From Paenibacillus sinopodophylli (GTDB taxonomy: Bacteria; Bacillota; Bacilli; Paenibacillales; Paenibacillaceae), in NCBI RefSeq assembly GCF_005930355.1, contig NZ_VDBO01000001.1, positions 1,027,339 to 1,091,338 on the forward strand: 64,000 bases of DNA. The letters are read 5' to 3'. The notes beneath the pieces are model-generated. The model was not told the DNA's origin, ran no database searches, and worked only from the letters and a program-made list of their open reading frames with translations. Positions 19,461-28,912 of this stretch are shown here, one piece after another (position 1 is the first letter of the stretch; each line of letters opens with the position of its first letter). The position numbers and the translations under genes were made by a program.

Positions 19461-19580
19461 GTTAGTTATTCCTCCTGGAATATGGATTGAAATCCTCTTA
19501 CTTGAAAAAGATGTATGCACTATCATTTCAGCTGCTTCAATCGGTCCACAGCTTGAGGCTTCCTGATAGGTCCAGCCTGT

Positions 19581-19958
19581 TTACGATAAAATAATAGCAC
19601 TATCGATCTGAGTGAATACATTGCTCTTCATTTGTCCGCCATCCATTGCAGTAACAACTGTGCGACTTGGCACGTTTACGATCATTGCAATATCACGAAA
19701 TACAATTAAGGAATCCTGTGCACCTTTGGAGGCTGCTTCTTCTACCGCATTCATAATTTTGGTCAGTGACTCAGGCTGCAAGTTAATGCCCCTCTGCTGC
19801 ATTCGCACCTCAGCATGATGGCTGAATTTAAGCACTTTGGCATTCAGCATATCTTGGAAATCTGTCGACTGCTGACTACGACTGGATGCCGTTTTGCTCG
19901 CTTGAAGAGGTGTGGTCTTCACTGGGAAAATATGGCCGATTTTGACGCCGTCATTCAT
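19581..19958 (-). CDS. Flagellar operon protein, TIGR02530-like
   Basis: A 125-residue protein with FSHHAEVRMQQRGINLQPES in the middle and a beta-rich end (DSLIVFRDIAMIVNVPSRTVVTAMD). This matches the small flagellar-operon family TIGR02530 found between flgD and flgE in many Firmicutes; its function is not known to me. The stop of flgD (TGA) shares its last base with this ATG (TGATG). Likely helps hook assembly, by position only. Confidence 0.82.
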   Translation of the reverse strand: MNDGVKIGHIFPVKTTPLQASKTASSRSQQSTDFQDMLNAKVLKFSHHAEVRMQQRGINLQPESLTKIMNAVEEAASKGAQDSLIVFRDIAMIVNVPSRTVVTAMDGGQMKSNVFTQIDSAIILS

Positions 19959-20479
19959 CAGCTACCAGCTCCTTCCTCAGCATTCACTGATTCAGAAGAA
20001 TCGCTGCTAGCTCCGCTTTCACTGTTCGTAGATTCTTCACTGCTTTTCGTTTCCGAAATCGAAGTTACATAATCAAGTGCAACCTCAGCTCCGCCAACTC
20101 TCGCATAAAGAATACCATCCTTCGAAATAATGGAATCAACTACACCTTTAACGGTTTGAACCTCACCAGCATCGTTATATTCGTTCCATTCAATCGATTT
20201 ACCGATTAAGCTTGACGCTGAACCGATGTTCTGACGCATTAAGGAAAGCTCCGTTGACATATTCATGAGTTGTTCGACAGAAGTAAATTGTGCCATCTGC
20301 GCAATAAAGTCCTTGTCCTGCAACGGCTGCATCGGATCTTGATTCCTTAGCTGTGTGACCAGAATACTTAAAAACTGATCTTTACCTAACGTATCAGAGC
20401 TTTTTTTGTTGGCAGCAGCTTGTACATTTGCTTGGCTGTAATTTGGCCAAACGGCGCGAGTTGAAACGCTATCTGTCAT
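19958..20479 (-). CDS. flgD: Flagellar hook-capping protein FlgD
   Basis: A 173-residue hook scaffold. The conserved N-domain is clear: LGKDQFLSILVTQLRNQDPM and FIAQMAQFTSVEQLMNMS. A small beta region follows, and the last 30 or so residues are a Ser/Glu/Asn-rich low-complexity tail. ATG at 20479 is chosen (GGAGG 9 bases upstream) over an in-frame TTG only 3 bases from the ribosome site. Confidence 0.94.
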   Translation of the reverse strand: MTDSVSTRAVWPNYSQANVQAAANKKSSDTLGKDQFLSILVTQLRNQDPMQPLQDKDFIAQMAQFTSVEQLMNMSTELSLMRQNIGSASSLIGKSIEWNEYNDAGEVQTVKGVVDSIISKDGILYARVGGAEVALDYVTSISETKSSEESTNSESGASSDSSESVNAEEGAGS

Positions 20480-20520
20480 TTCCAATCACCTCCGTTCAAT
20501 TGGACGGTACTTGAACATCG

Positions 20521-21891
20521 TTATGCTTTCACATTAATGCCTCTTCCGAAACCAAGACCTTGGATTGTAGCTTGCTGAACCATCTCTGTCTCGAATTGAC
20601 CTTCATTTGCAGCCTCATCATGACTAAAGTTTTGACGATTCGAAGCTTGCTGCTGACTGCTTCCTTGTCCTTGTTGCTGCTGAGACAGCTGCGTAGCAGA
20701 TTGACCTTGCGAAACTTCTAGTTTATCAACCATTAGTCCCTGTGCTTGAAGTGCCGAACGCAATTGCGCCATTTGATTGTCAAGCATATCTTTGGCCATA
20801 GCGGTATCTGTCTGGAAAATAGCCGTCAATAATCCGTTTTGCATCGTTATGCGTACATCAACCTGTCCCAAATGCTCTGGGAAAAGCATGATCTTAGCTT
20901 CTGAAATGCCATTGACAGTCGTTAAATCAAATTTCTGAACGATCATTCCAGTCATTGATTGCGCGAATTGTTCTGCTACTACGAAAGAAGTCGTAGCAGT
21001 GGCGTTAGCAACTAAAGGCGCTAAGCTTCGCGTCGTTTCCGAATGAGTCGTGTTCAGATGAACGGGTTGATTAACATCAAAGTCAGAAACTACAACATCT
21101 GAATCAACGCTTTGACCCATCGCTTGCGCGACTGTTGTCAAAAAGGCTGGATGAGCTGTCTGCTGTGATAAACGTTGCAGCATTGTTCCTGAATCAGCTT
21201 GCGGTGCTGCTTGTGCGGAAAAAAGTTGTTGTGCAAAGGCCGTCGATTTCGTTTGTGATTTCGTCGTATCCACCGGCTCGCCTTCCAGAATCGCTGTTAA
21301 CGCTTGTAGCTGTTGTGCAATCATTGTTGACGGCTCTTGCTGTCCAATAAGCTTCAAAGAACCTTGATTCAACATAATTTGCATCTGAACAAGTGTATCT
21401 TGAAGTTTACTTTTAACAACGCCCGATTGATTCGATAGCTGCGTGATTGCAAAGCCTGACTCTCCCAATTGTTCTTCACTCGTTACTTGGCTCATCACCG
21501 GAAGCGGTAATCCGAGCAAAGCAAGCAAAGCATTCATTTGATCAAGCAAGTCCGTTAATTGCTGCAATTGCTCTTCATCTTCGACCGTTACATCAGCCTC
21601 ATCCGTCTCCAATGTATCCAGTTTGTTCAGCAATTCATCAATGATCAACATAAGATCTGTTAGTGAAGGTGCTACTGCTCCTACTTCTCCCTCAATCACT
21701 GCAGCCTTGTTCACAGGGGCAACCAGTGGTGCTGCCTGTGCTTGGCCTGAACTACTTGTAGACTCACTGTTGATTTGCTGTACCAGCGTCTTCTGAAAAC
21801 CAGCGCCTTGTGTGGATTTGCTTGCTTGTGCTTGCGAAACTACTTGCGCTTGCGGCTGTACAGCTGCGGTTTGTGATATTGCCATTTCCAT
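20521..21891 (-). CDS. fliK: Flagellar hook-length control protein FliK
   Basis: A 456-residue secreted ruler. The N-terminal two thirds are Gln/Ala/Ser-rich and poorly conserved, as in the family. The C-terminal FliK domain (about 325-410) is recognisable: AKIMLFPEHLGQVDVRITMQ and AMAKDMLDNQMAQLRSALQ. It ends with a Gln/Ser-rich tail. It measures hook length and triggers the FlhB switch. ATG is chosen 8 bases from AGGAGG; the in-frame GTG upstream is part of the ribosome site. Confidence 0.93.
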   Translation of the reverse strand: MEMAISQTAAVQPQAQVVSQAQASKSTQGAGFQKTLVQQINSESTSSSGQAQAAPLVAPVNKAAVIEGEVGAVAPSLTDLMLIIDELLNKLDTLETDEADVTVEDEEQLQQLTDLLDQMNALLALLGLPLPVMSQVTSEEQLGESGFAITQLSNQSGVVKSKLQDTLVQMQIMLNQGSLKLIGQQEPSTMIAQQLQALTAILEGEPVDTTKSQTKSTAFAQQLFSAQAAPQADSGTMLQRLSQQTAHPAFLTTVAQAMGQSVDSDVVVSDFDVNQPVHLNTTHSETTRSLAPLVANATATTSFVVAEQFAQSMTGMIVQKFDLTTVNGISEAKIMLFPEHLGQVDVRITMQNGLLTAIFQTDTAMAKDMLDNQMAQLRSALQAQGLMVDKLEVSQGQSATQLSQQQQGQGSSQQQASNRQNFSHDEAANEGQFETEMVQQATIQGLGFGRGINVKA

Positions 21892-21936
21892 TGTTTTCAC
21901 CTCCTTTCTGATAATAAACTCCTAATCCAAAAGAGG

Positions 21937-22842
21937 CTAGCTTCCAGACATTAGCTTCGTGACAAGCTGTGCGGTTACCTGTTCATTAATGCCAGACATT
22001 TCAGAGATAATCGCAGATCTGGTTTCATTGTCGACCGCATTAAGAATGCGAAGTACTTTACTTGCACTGACATCTACCATTTTGATCAGCAGCTCGCCGG
22101 CGCTTTTGGCATCCATCGCTGTAAAGGTTGCACTCAGCTGGTCTTGATCCAGAACAGATGAAGCAGGCTTGGCAGTTGTCGTTTTCTCGGATTCTAGTCT
22201 TGCTTGAAGGGCAGCAATCTGCAGATCCTTCGCACTAACATTATCCTTGAGCTTCATCGCTACATTTGCCGCTGTCTGCGGATTCATTTTCTCCATGATA
22301 CGGACACGGTCTTCCGCGCGCATATTCGCAAATACTAACACCATTTCATCAAGCGTCATGCTTTGAATAATCGGAGCAGCCTTGCTTGGTGTTATTTTGG
22401 CAATCATGCTTGCAAGCTCTTTAATCTTAGCCTGATACTGCTCGTCATCAAGCGCATCAGCTTCATTCGAACTTTTGAGCTGCGTATTGTCGACTTCCAA
22501 ATCTTTGACTTCCTGCTCAAGTGTTGTCTTTGCTTGATTAGCCGAAGCCAATTCATTTTCAATCGTAGTTAATTGAGCTTGCAAATCTGCAATTTTAGCA
22601 GACATGTTCGAAGCTTTCAATTCATCATCGTTAATTGTACCGCCTGCAACCTTTGGTTCCGGCAATACGTCTTTTAATATAGGAATTGAGTTTCCAGCCG
22701 TTAACATCTTATTACGGAAGTCATTGTTGAACAATGTAAACAATACGCCAATGAGTACAATTGCAAATAAAACCGGCGTCATAAAAAACATCATTCTTTC
22801 AAGCGTGCTGTAGCCTTGCTTCTCATTATCCGTACCCGCCAA
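21937..22842 (-). CDS. MotE/YlxF family protein with MgtE N-like domain
   Basis: About 301 residues: one membrane segment (about 15-38, MMFFMTPVLFAIVLIGVLF), a long coiled coil (about 70-135), then an MgtE N-terminal-like helical domain (AAPIIQSMTLDEMVLVFANM and NPQTAANVAMKL), related to FliG/MotE. It lies between fliJ and fliK, the ylxF position of B. subtilis. Start is uncertain: a TTG is 9 bases after GGGAG, while the GTG six bases earlier is only 3 bases from it. Probably a stator or export chaperone; inference from family. Confidence 0.83.
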   Translation of the reverse strand: MAGTDNEKQGYSTLERMMFFMTPVLFAIVLIGVLFTLFNNDFRNKMLTAGNSIPILKDVLPEPKVAGGTINDDELKASNMSAKIADLQAQLTTIENELASANQAKTTLEQEVKDLEVDNTQLKSSNEADALDDEQYQAKIKELASMIAKITPSKAAPIIQSMTLDEMVLVFANMRAEDRVRIMEKMNPQTAANVAMKLKDNVSAKDLQIAALQARLESEKTTTAKPASSVLDQDQLSATFTAMDAKSAGELLIKMVDVSASKVLRILNAVDNETRSAIISEMSGINEQVTAQLVTKLMSGS

Positions 22843-22879
22843 TTCCACTCACTCCCTCTAGCCGGTATGACGCATCACT

Positions 22880-23326
22880 TTATGGGGTTGGTATCATGAA
22901 ACGGACGCTTGCCATCTCATCCAGCTCGTTCTGCTCTTTAATTTGAAGTGCATACTGGAATCGGTCACGCGCATGATCTTTTGCTTTAAGCCACACTTTT
23001 TCATCTTTCATTTTGTCTGAAAGGTTAAGTCTGCTTTGCTCCACCGCTTTTTGTGCATGCAATACGTCTTTCAATTTGTTCGTAATACAGGTTACCAAGA
23101 AATCCAAGTATTGCTGAATGACTTGCAATTCAGAAAGCGGGACTGCAATACGAGCAGCGTCATGTAATTTCATTTCCCATTCCTGCTGCTTAGCTCGTAA
23201 TTGCTCAAGTGACAGCTCTTCAGCAGCCAATGCGCCGATCGCAGCCGATAGAATCCACTCTGCTTGAGTCTTCTCACTTCCCTTTAAATCGACAACCCTC
23301 TGAAATGTATACCGAAACGATGCCAT
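22880..23326 (-). CDS. fliJ: Flagellar export chaperone FliJ
   Basis: A 148-residue, almost wholly alpha-helical coiled-coil protein (starts MASFRYTFQRVVDLKGSEKT, typical FliJ). It forms the central stalk of the FliI hexamer. Eight bases downstream of fliI. Function follows from family and position. Confidence 0.92.
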   Translation of the reverse strand: MASFRYTFQRVVDLKGSEKTQAEWILSAAIGALAAEELSLEQLRAKQQEWEMKLHDAARIAVPLSELQVIQQYLDFLVTCITNKLKDVLHAQKAVEQSRLNLSDKMKDEKVWLKAKDHARDRFQYALQIKEQNELDEMASVRFMIPTP

Positions 23327-23334
23327 TTAAAGGT

Positions 23335-24660
23335 TCAACTCCTATGAAAATGATTAATTAAATGAGTCTGCGCTTCCTCTAAGCTAACCTTTTCATTGGT
23401 TTTCTGCTTCGTATAGCTCTGAATAGACTCAATAAATTCCATGGCAGTATCAATTTCTGCATTTGAACCTCGTTGGTACGCCCCAATATTGATCAAGTCT
23501 TCCGAATCTCTATAAATAGCCAATAATTTTTTTAGTTCGTTCGCAGCATCCTGTTGCTCTTCCGTGACGATTTCCTTCATAACCCGACTAACAGAAGCGA
23601 GAATATCGATTGCAGGGAAATGACCTTTATGTGCGAGCTGACGGCTTAATACGATATGACCATCCAGAATTCCCCGAACAGCATCTGCGATTGGCTCATT
23701 CATATCATCACCGTCTACCAGTACAGTATAGAAGGCTGTAATCGAACCGCTTGGTCCAGTTCCAGCACGCTCAAGCAGCTTCGGCAATGCAGCAAAAACC
23801 GATGGCGTATAACCTCGAGTAGCCGGAGGCTCGCCTATTGCAAGACCCACCTCACGAAGAGCCATTGCATAACGCGTAACCGAATCCATCATCAGCATAA
23901 CGTTCAAGCCGCGATCCCTGAAATACTCAGCAATGGATGTTGCAATAAGAGCACCTTTCATACGAATAAGCGCCGGCTGATCAGATGTGGCTACGATGAC
24001 AACAGATCGTGCTAAGCCTTCTGGACCGAGATCTTTCTCAATAAACTCCAGAACCTCACGGCCACGCTCACCGATAAGTGCAATGACGTTGACATCCGCA
24101 GAGGTGTTACGCGCAATCATACCGAGCAGGGTACTTTTACCAACACCGGATCCAGCAAATATACCGACACGCTGGCCTCGTCCAACAGTAAGCAGCCCAT
24201 CAATCGCTCTAACGCCAATACCTAGCGGTTCCACTACCCTTGGTCGTTTAAGTGGATTGCTTGGCTCATTATGTGTGGAATAATGAGGCATTCTTCTAGG
24301 CAGGAATGAACCGTCGAGTGGGTTCCCTAAGCCATCAAGCACTTTTCCAAGCAGCTCTGAGCCTACTTGAACGGTAAGCGGTTTTCCAGTGCCAACGACA
24401 TCACAGCCTGGACTAATCGCATGCAAATCACCTAGTGGCATCAGAATGACCTTATTCTCCCGAAAGCCGACGACCTCCGCTTTGATCGGCTTTACACCTT
24501 TGGACGGATAGATAAAACAGACATCTCCGATGCTAGCATCCGGGCCCTCTGATTCAACTGTAAGTCCAATAACCTGTGTCACTTTCCCATTCACTCTGAC
24601 AGGATCGAGCGGATGCAAATGCTCTATGTATTTCAGAACATCCAAATTATTCACTATCAT
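23335..24660 (-). CDS. fliI: Flagellar export ATPase FliI
   Basis: A 441-residue F1-beta-like ATPase that energises type III export. Walker A is GIFAGSGVGKSTLL; Walker B LNVMLMMDSVTRYAMA; RGYTPSVFAALPKLLERAG is a T3S ATPase signature. ATG at 24660 overlaps the fliH stop by 14 bases with AAAGG about 8 bases upstream; the GTG two codons later is the alternative. Length is normal. Confidence 0.96.
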   Translation of the reverse strand: MIVNNLDVLKYIEHLHPLDPVRVNGKVTQVIGLTVESEGPDASIGDVCFIYPSKGVKPIKAEVVGFRENKVILMPLGDLHAISPGCDVVGTGKPLTVQVGSELLGKVLDGLGNPLDGSFLPRRMPHYSTHNEPSNPLKRPRVVEPLGIGVRAIDGLLTVGRGQRVGIFAGSGVGKSTLLGMIARNTSADVNVIALIGERGREVLEFIEKDLGPEGLARSVVIVATSDQPALIRMKGALIATSIAEYFRDRGLNVMLMMDSVTRYAMALREVGLAIGEPPATRGYTPSVFAALPKLLERAGTGPSGSITAFYTVLVDGDDMNEPIADAVRGILDGHIVLSRQLAHKGHFPAIDILASVSRVMKEIVTEEQQDAANELKKLLAIYRDSEDLINIGAYQRGSNAEIDTAMEFIESIQSYTKQKTNEKVSLEEAQTHLINHFHRS

Positions 24661-25486
24661 CGGTTTGACCTTTCTCTTCGCTGCTATGGTGAGCAAGATG
24701 AATCAGCTCACGCTTAATCTCAGAGAGCTGCGTGTCAATCCGTGCATCAATGCTCCCGAATGAAGAGCGGATAACACATCCATTGTCCTTCACAGTCGAA
24801 TCTGGAAGTATTTGCAGCTCAGCCTGTGAATCAATTGCGAAGTGAAGCTCTTCTCTTGCTGCTTGCACGAAAGCAAGCTGACTCGGAGCAACACAAAGAG
24901 TAATGACGCCTTGTTCTCTCCTGCGTGACAACGATTTGCGAATGAGCTCAAGTGCCATGTCAGGCGCTAAAGTCAACTGCTGCCCAATGATCTTCTCTGC
25001 AATTGCACAGCTCAGTTCAACTAAAAACGGCTCTGCCTCTTGGATGATTTGTTCTCGCATGTCAAATGCCGTTTTAAGCACCTCGGATGCTTCTGCAATC
25101 TTATGCTCCCATACGCCTCTGAGTTCAGCTTCAGATTGTGCTGAACCTTCGCCGTAACCGAGCTCAAATCCCGCTTTTCTGGATTGCTCAGAAGCCGTTT
25201 CGTCTTCTGTTCGTTTTTGAAGCCACCATACTTCAATTTGCTGCCCGGTTTCAGTGAGAAGTCTTTCGCTCTCTGCCACAGCCTCTTGCAATCTTTCTTC
25301 CGCATACAGCTGAGCGTCATTCAAGATTTGGTCTCGCAACGTAATGGTCTCTTCATCAGGCTCAGGCTCGATATTCTCTCCCTGAACAAGTGCTTCGTCG
25401 ATTTCAAAATTCCGCTGATGCAGCCATTCAAGCTGCTTCAATTGATCAAGAGTAATCACACTCGATGATTTGATCAAATTAGACAA
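24647..25486 (-). CDS. fliH: Flagellar export ATPase regulator FliH
   Basis: A 279-residue elongated protein. The N-terminal half is Glu/Gln-rich and coiled coil; the C-terminal FliH domain (about 155-265) includes VELSCAIAEKIIGQQL. A TTG start (MSNLIKSSS) is chosen: GGAG is about 9 bases upstream and the start overlaps the fliG stop by 8 bases. A longer ATG form would extend 47 bases into fliG with no ribosome site. It binds and restrains FliI. Confidence 0.91.
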   Translation of the reverse strand: MSNLIKSSSVITLDQLKQLEWLHQRNFEIDEALVQGENIEPEPDEETITLRDQILNDAQLYAEERLQEAVAESERLLTETGQQIEVWWLQKRTEDETASEQSRKAGFELGYGEGSAQSEAELRGVWEHKIAEASEVLKTAFDMREQIIQEAEPFLVELSCAIAEKIIGQQLTLAPDMALELIRKSLSRRREQGVITLCVAPSQLAFVQAAREELHFAIDSQAELQILPDSTVKDNGCVIRSSFGSIDARIDTQLSEIKRELIHLAHHSSEEKGQTDDSE

Positions 25487-26492
25487 TGATATCGTCTCCT
25501 CCGCCACGAGCGATGATGATTTCACCAGACTCTTCTAATCTGCGTATTGTAGCTACGATACGAGTTTGAGCTTCTTCCACGTCACGCAACCGCACGGGAC
25601 CCATAAATTCCATTTCTTCCTTGAAAGTCTCGGCCATACGCTTTGACATATTGCGGAAGATTGCTTCCCGCACTTCTTCGCTCGCAACTTTAAGAGCAAG
25701 CTGCAGATCTGCATTCTCGATATCGCGAATAATACGTTGGATTGAACGGTTGTCGATGTTGACAATATCTTCGAATACGAACATCCGCTTTTTGATTTCT
25801 TCTGCCAACTCTGGATCTTGAATTTCGAGTGCATCCAGAATCGTTCTCTCTGTTCCGCGATCGACGCCGTTCAGAATTTGCACGATAGAATCGATACCGC
25901 CTGCATTTGTGTAATCCTGAGTAACCGTAGCTGAAAGTTTTTGTTCTAGCACACGCTCAACCTGAGAGATAACCTCTGGAGATGTACTATCCATCAAAGC
26001 GATTCTTCTTGCCACCTCGGCTTGCTTCTCCTGAGGAAGCGATGAAAGAATATGTGATGATTGCTCTGATTGCAAATATGACAATACTAACGCAATAGTT
26101 TGTGAATTCTCATTCTGAATAAAGTTCAGAATTTGAGTTGGCTCAGCTTTTCTAGCAAAGTCAAAAGGTCTAACTTGCAGTGTAGCTGTTAATCGATTTA
26201 TGACCTCAAGTGCTTTTTGTTCACCGAGTGCCTTCTCCAAAATATCCTTGGCATAAGAAATACCACCTTGTGTAATGTATTCCTGTGCCATACATATTTG
26301 GTGAAACTCACTAAGAATCGTTTCACGATCCGAGCTGTCTACTTTGCGGACGTTGGCAATCTCCAGCGTTAGCTGTTCAATTTCTTCATCGCGCAAGTGC
26401 TTAAAGATTTGAGCGGATACTTCAGGTCCAAGGGTAATTAGTAAAATAGCCGCTTTTTGACGACCCGACAAGCCCTGCATCGATTTTGACAT
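25479..26492 (-). CDS. fliG: Flagellar motor switch protein FliG
   Basis: A 337-residue rotor protein with N, middle and C armadillo-like domains. Seen: LSGRQKAAILLITLGPE at the N-terminus, the middle-domain stretch LSSLPQEKQAEVARRIALMD, and the torque helix region FVFEDIVNIDNRSIQRIIRD. The ATG is 8 bases after GAGG; the in-frame GTG before it belongs to the ribosome site. It binds FliF and FliM and faces the stator. Confidence 0.96.
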   Translation of the reverse strand: MSKSMQGLSGRQKAAILLITLGPEVSAQIFKHLRDEEIEQLTLEIANVRKVDSSDRETILSEFHQICMAQEYITQGGISYAKDILEKALGEQKALEVINRLTATLQVRPFDFARKAEPTQILNFIQNENSQTIALVLSYLQSEQSSHILSSLPQEKQAEVARRIALMDSTSPEVISQVERVLEQKLSATVTQDYTNAGGIDSIVQILNGVDRGTERTILDALEIQDPELAEEIKKRMFVFEDIVNIDNRSIQRIIRDIENADLQLALKVASEEVREAIFRNMSKRMAETFKEEMEFMGPVRLRDVEEAQTRIVATIRRLEESGEIIIARGGGDDIIV

Positions 26493-26503
26493 ATGAACCA
26501 CCT

Positions 26504-28075
26504 CTATTCATCCGCAAGCCATGTACGAAGAAGATTAACGAACTCATCCGGTTTCTTTTTGGCAAGTGTTTCAAGATTTTTGCGAGCCTGACTGTCATTG
26601 TTCACACTTTCCAAGTCAAGTGTTGGATATTCCAATTTAGATGGAGCAGCCAACTCAACTTCTTCCTCTACAGCCTTTTTACGTCTACGCGCCAGAATGA
26701 AGATAAGCCCGCCGATGATAGCCAGCGCTGCAACACCGATTCCGATTAACCAAGGTGTACTCAATAGATTCGTTTGATTGTTCGACGTGTTGCCTGAGAA
26801 AGTACTTGCGATAAGTGAAACTTTTTTCTCAATCAGTTGATCATTCGTAAGATCTTGACCAGAATTAGCAAGCTGAGCGCGCACCAGTGCAGTCAATGAA
26901 GCCATAATTGCCGTTCTAGTAGCTTCATCCTCAATTTGTGTTGCTTCGATGCCGATACTAATAGAAAGGTCTTTTAACACAAAAGGTGCCGATACGATAT
27001 TGCTATTAATTCTCGTAAAGTCATAATTTCTGATTTGAGAATTTGACTCCGATGAGTTCTCGCCAGTTGTAGATGCTTCATAACCAGGCACATCTGTTTC
27101 ACCGGTACCTGCAACGCCGCCAGCGTCCCCAGAACTTCCAGTTGAAGTATTGTTCGTGATCTCTTCACTCACAACAATTCCGTTGTTATCGTTGTTATCC
27201 AAAGGTACAACTACAGCTTCCTGCGACGTTTTTTTATCGAAGTTCATGCTGCTTGAAACTTGAATAACTAGATTGTCAGCTCCGACAATAGGCCCTAGAA
27301 ACTTCTGGATGTTATTTTTGAGCTCTGTCTCATACTTCCTTTGAATACTGAATTGAGAATCTACAGCATCCGTGCTATTCGCAAGTCCACCATCAACCTC
27401 AGAATAAGTTAATTCTCCTTGTGGGCTCATAATTGTGATGTCTTTGATTGCTAGTTTTGGAACAGCGGTTTTCACTAAATTGTAATAGCCGTCAATTTCC
27501 TTTTGACTAGGACGGTATCCAGACATAAACTTCATCATGACCGAAACAGAAGCTTGTTCTGCATCTTCAGGTGTGAGAAACACACTTTCTTCAGGCAAAT
27601 TCACGAGCACCTTCGTGCTGTCAACTCCCTGCATTGCGTTAAGCAGCTGTTGAATTTCCCCATTTAGTGCATTTAAATATTTGACATTGAATTCATTTTC
27701 GGTCGTGCCAAATTGGCTCGAGCTGGAGGTGAATGCTTCAAAACCAATTGACCCGTTTTGAACCATTCCTTCTGATCCAACAGCGACCTTAATTTTTGCA
27801 GCTGATTTGCTAGGTACTGAGATACTCTTCCCGTTATTGCTCAGCTCGTAAGGGATCCCGCTCCCATCCAAGTAAGTCATAATTGCAGCGGCGTCTGTTG
27901 TGTCTAAATTTTGAAATGCAATTTCATATTCGGTTCTCGTAAATACGATTGTTAACAATATTATTGCTAACAACAATCCACTAATAGAAGCCCCCAACCA
28001 AATTTTTTGTTTTCTGCCCATTTGGCCCCAGAATTGAGTGAGCCTTCCTCTATATTGGGCGATTCTCTCGTTCAC
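26504..28075 (-). CDS. fliF: Flagellar MS-ring protein FliF
   Basis: A 523-residue MS-ring subunit. Two membrane segments (about 25-46 and 447-468) flank ring-building motif domains (YELSNNGKSISVPSKSAAKI; NLPEESVF) and a Ser/Gly/Asn-rich loop. The C-terminal FliG-binding peptide (LAKKKPDEFVNLLRTWLAD) is intact. GTG start with GAGGTG just upstream. Followed by fliG after 11 bases. Confidence 0.96.
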   Translation of the reverse strand: MNERIAQYRGRLTQFWGQMGRKQKIWLGASISGLLLAIILLTIVFTRTEYEIAFQNLDTTDAAAIMTYLDGSGIPYELSNNGKSISVPSKSAAKIKVAVGSEGMVQNGSIGFEAFTSSSSQFGTTENEFNVKYLNALNGEIQQLLNAMQGVDSTKVLVNLPEESVFLTPEDAEQASVSVMMKFMSGYRPSQKEIDGYYNLVKTAVPKLAIKDITIMSPQGELTYSEVDGGLANSTDAVDSQFSIQRKYETELKNNIQKFLGPIVGADNLVIQVSSSMNFDKKTSQEAVVVPLDNNDNNGIVVSEEITNNTSTGSSGDAGGVAGTGETDVPGYEASTTGENSSESNSQIRNYDFTRINSNIVSAPFVLKDLSISIGIEATQIEDEATRTAIMASLTALVRAQLANSGQDLTNDQLIEKKVSLIASTFSGNTSNNQTNLLSTPWLIGIGVAALAIIGGLIFILARRRKKAVEEEVELAAPSKLEYPTLDLESVNNDSQARKNLETLAKKKPDEFVNLLRTWLADE

Positions 28076-28117
28076 GTTGTCACCTCACCCAAATACTATG
28101 CTAGATCAAAAATACGT

Positions 28118-28423
28118 TTAGATTTGCATCCGCATGATTTCTTGATATGCTTCAACCACTTTGTTGCGGACTTGTGAGGTAAGCTGTAAACTCAGCTGCG
28201 CCTGCTCAGTAGCGATAAGAACCTTTGTAACATCTACTTGGCCTAGTAAGTATTTATCATTAAGCTTATGGACGTTTTGTTCTTGGTTGCTTACATTTTC
28301 AATAGCCGTTTGTAGATATTGGCCGAAAGATTGTGTCAGCTGTGCCGGCGTCGCTTCTTGGATGGGATTTGCTTCTATTAGTTTGACTGGTTGAACCGGG
28401 CCTAGTGACATCGATTGGATCAT
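28118..28423 (-). CDS. fliE: Flagellar hook-basal body protein FliE
   Basis: A 101-residue rod base protein linking MS ring and rod. The C-terminal signature VDVTKVLIATEQAQLSLQL and RNKVVEAYQEIMRMQI is clear. AGGAGG is 7 bases before the ATG. Normal length. Confidence 0.96.
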   Translation of the reverse strand: MIQSMSLGPVQPVKLIEANPIQEATPAQLTQSFGQYLQTAIENVSNQEQNVHKLNDKYLLGQVDVTKVLIATEQAQLSLQLTSQVRNKVVEAYQEIMRMQI

Positions 28424-28460
28424 CAATATTCCTCCTATGCTTCAAAGATGGTAGTACGAT

Positions 28461-28910
28461 TTATTTGCCAATCTCAAGTGCCTTCACGAACATCGATTTC
28501 GTTGCATTCAGAGCAGTTACGTTTGCTTCGTATGAACGAGTCGCTGCTATCATATCGACCATCTCTTTCGTAACATCGACATTTGGCATATTTACATAAC
28601 CATTAGCGTCTGCGTCAGGATGAGTCGGATTATATATGAGCTTATTTGGCGATTGATCTTCCTTAATTCTTGTAACTTTAACGCCTTGTAAATTAGAACT
28701 ACCACTCATTTGCTGAGAAAGCACACTTGAAAAGGATTGCTGCAACGGCTCCATAACAACCATCTTCCGCTTATAAGGCTGAAATTGTCCGTTAACAAAA
28801 CTGCCCCTTGTCGTTTCAGCATTTGCTATGTTAGATGAAATGACATCCATTCGCAAACGCTGCGCTGACAATGCTGAGGCGCTTATATCAAACCCTGTTG
28901 ACAACTTCAT
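28461..28910 (-). CDS. flgC: Flagellar proximal rod protein FlgC
   Basis: A 149-residue rod protein: N-terminal MDVISSNIANAETTRGSF and C-terminal PNVDVTKEMVDMIAATRSYE and ATKSMFVKALEIGK. GGGAG before its ATG lies in the end of flgB, 2 bases separating the genes. Exported by the type III system without cleavage. Confidence 0.96.
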   Translation of the reverse strand: MKLSTGFDISASALSAQRLRMDVISSNIANAETTRGSFVNGQFQPYKRKMVVMEPLQQSFSSVLSQQMSGSSNLQGVKVTRIKEDQSPNKLIYNPTHPDADANGYVNMPNVDVTKEMVDMIAATRSYEANVTALNATKSMFVKALEIGK

Positions 28911-28912
28911 CT

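Noticed and set aside
23656..24283. Long open frames on the plus strand opposite flagellar and chemotaxis genes
   Set aside because: They are antisense to well-supported proteins, lack ribosome sites and show no recognisable protein features.
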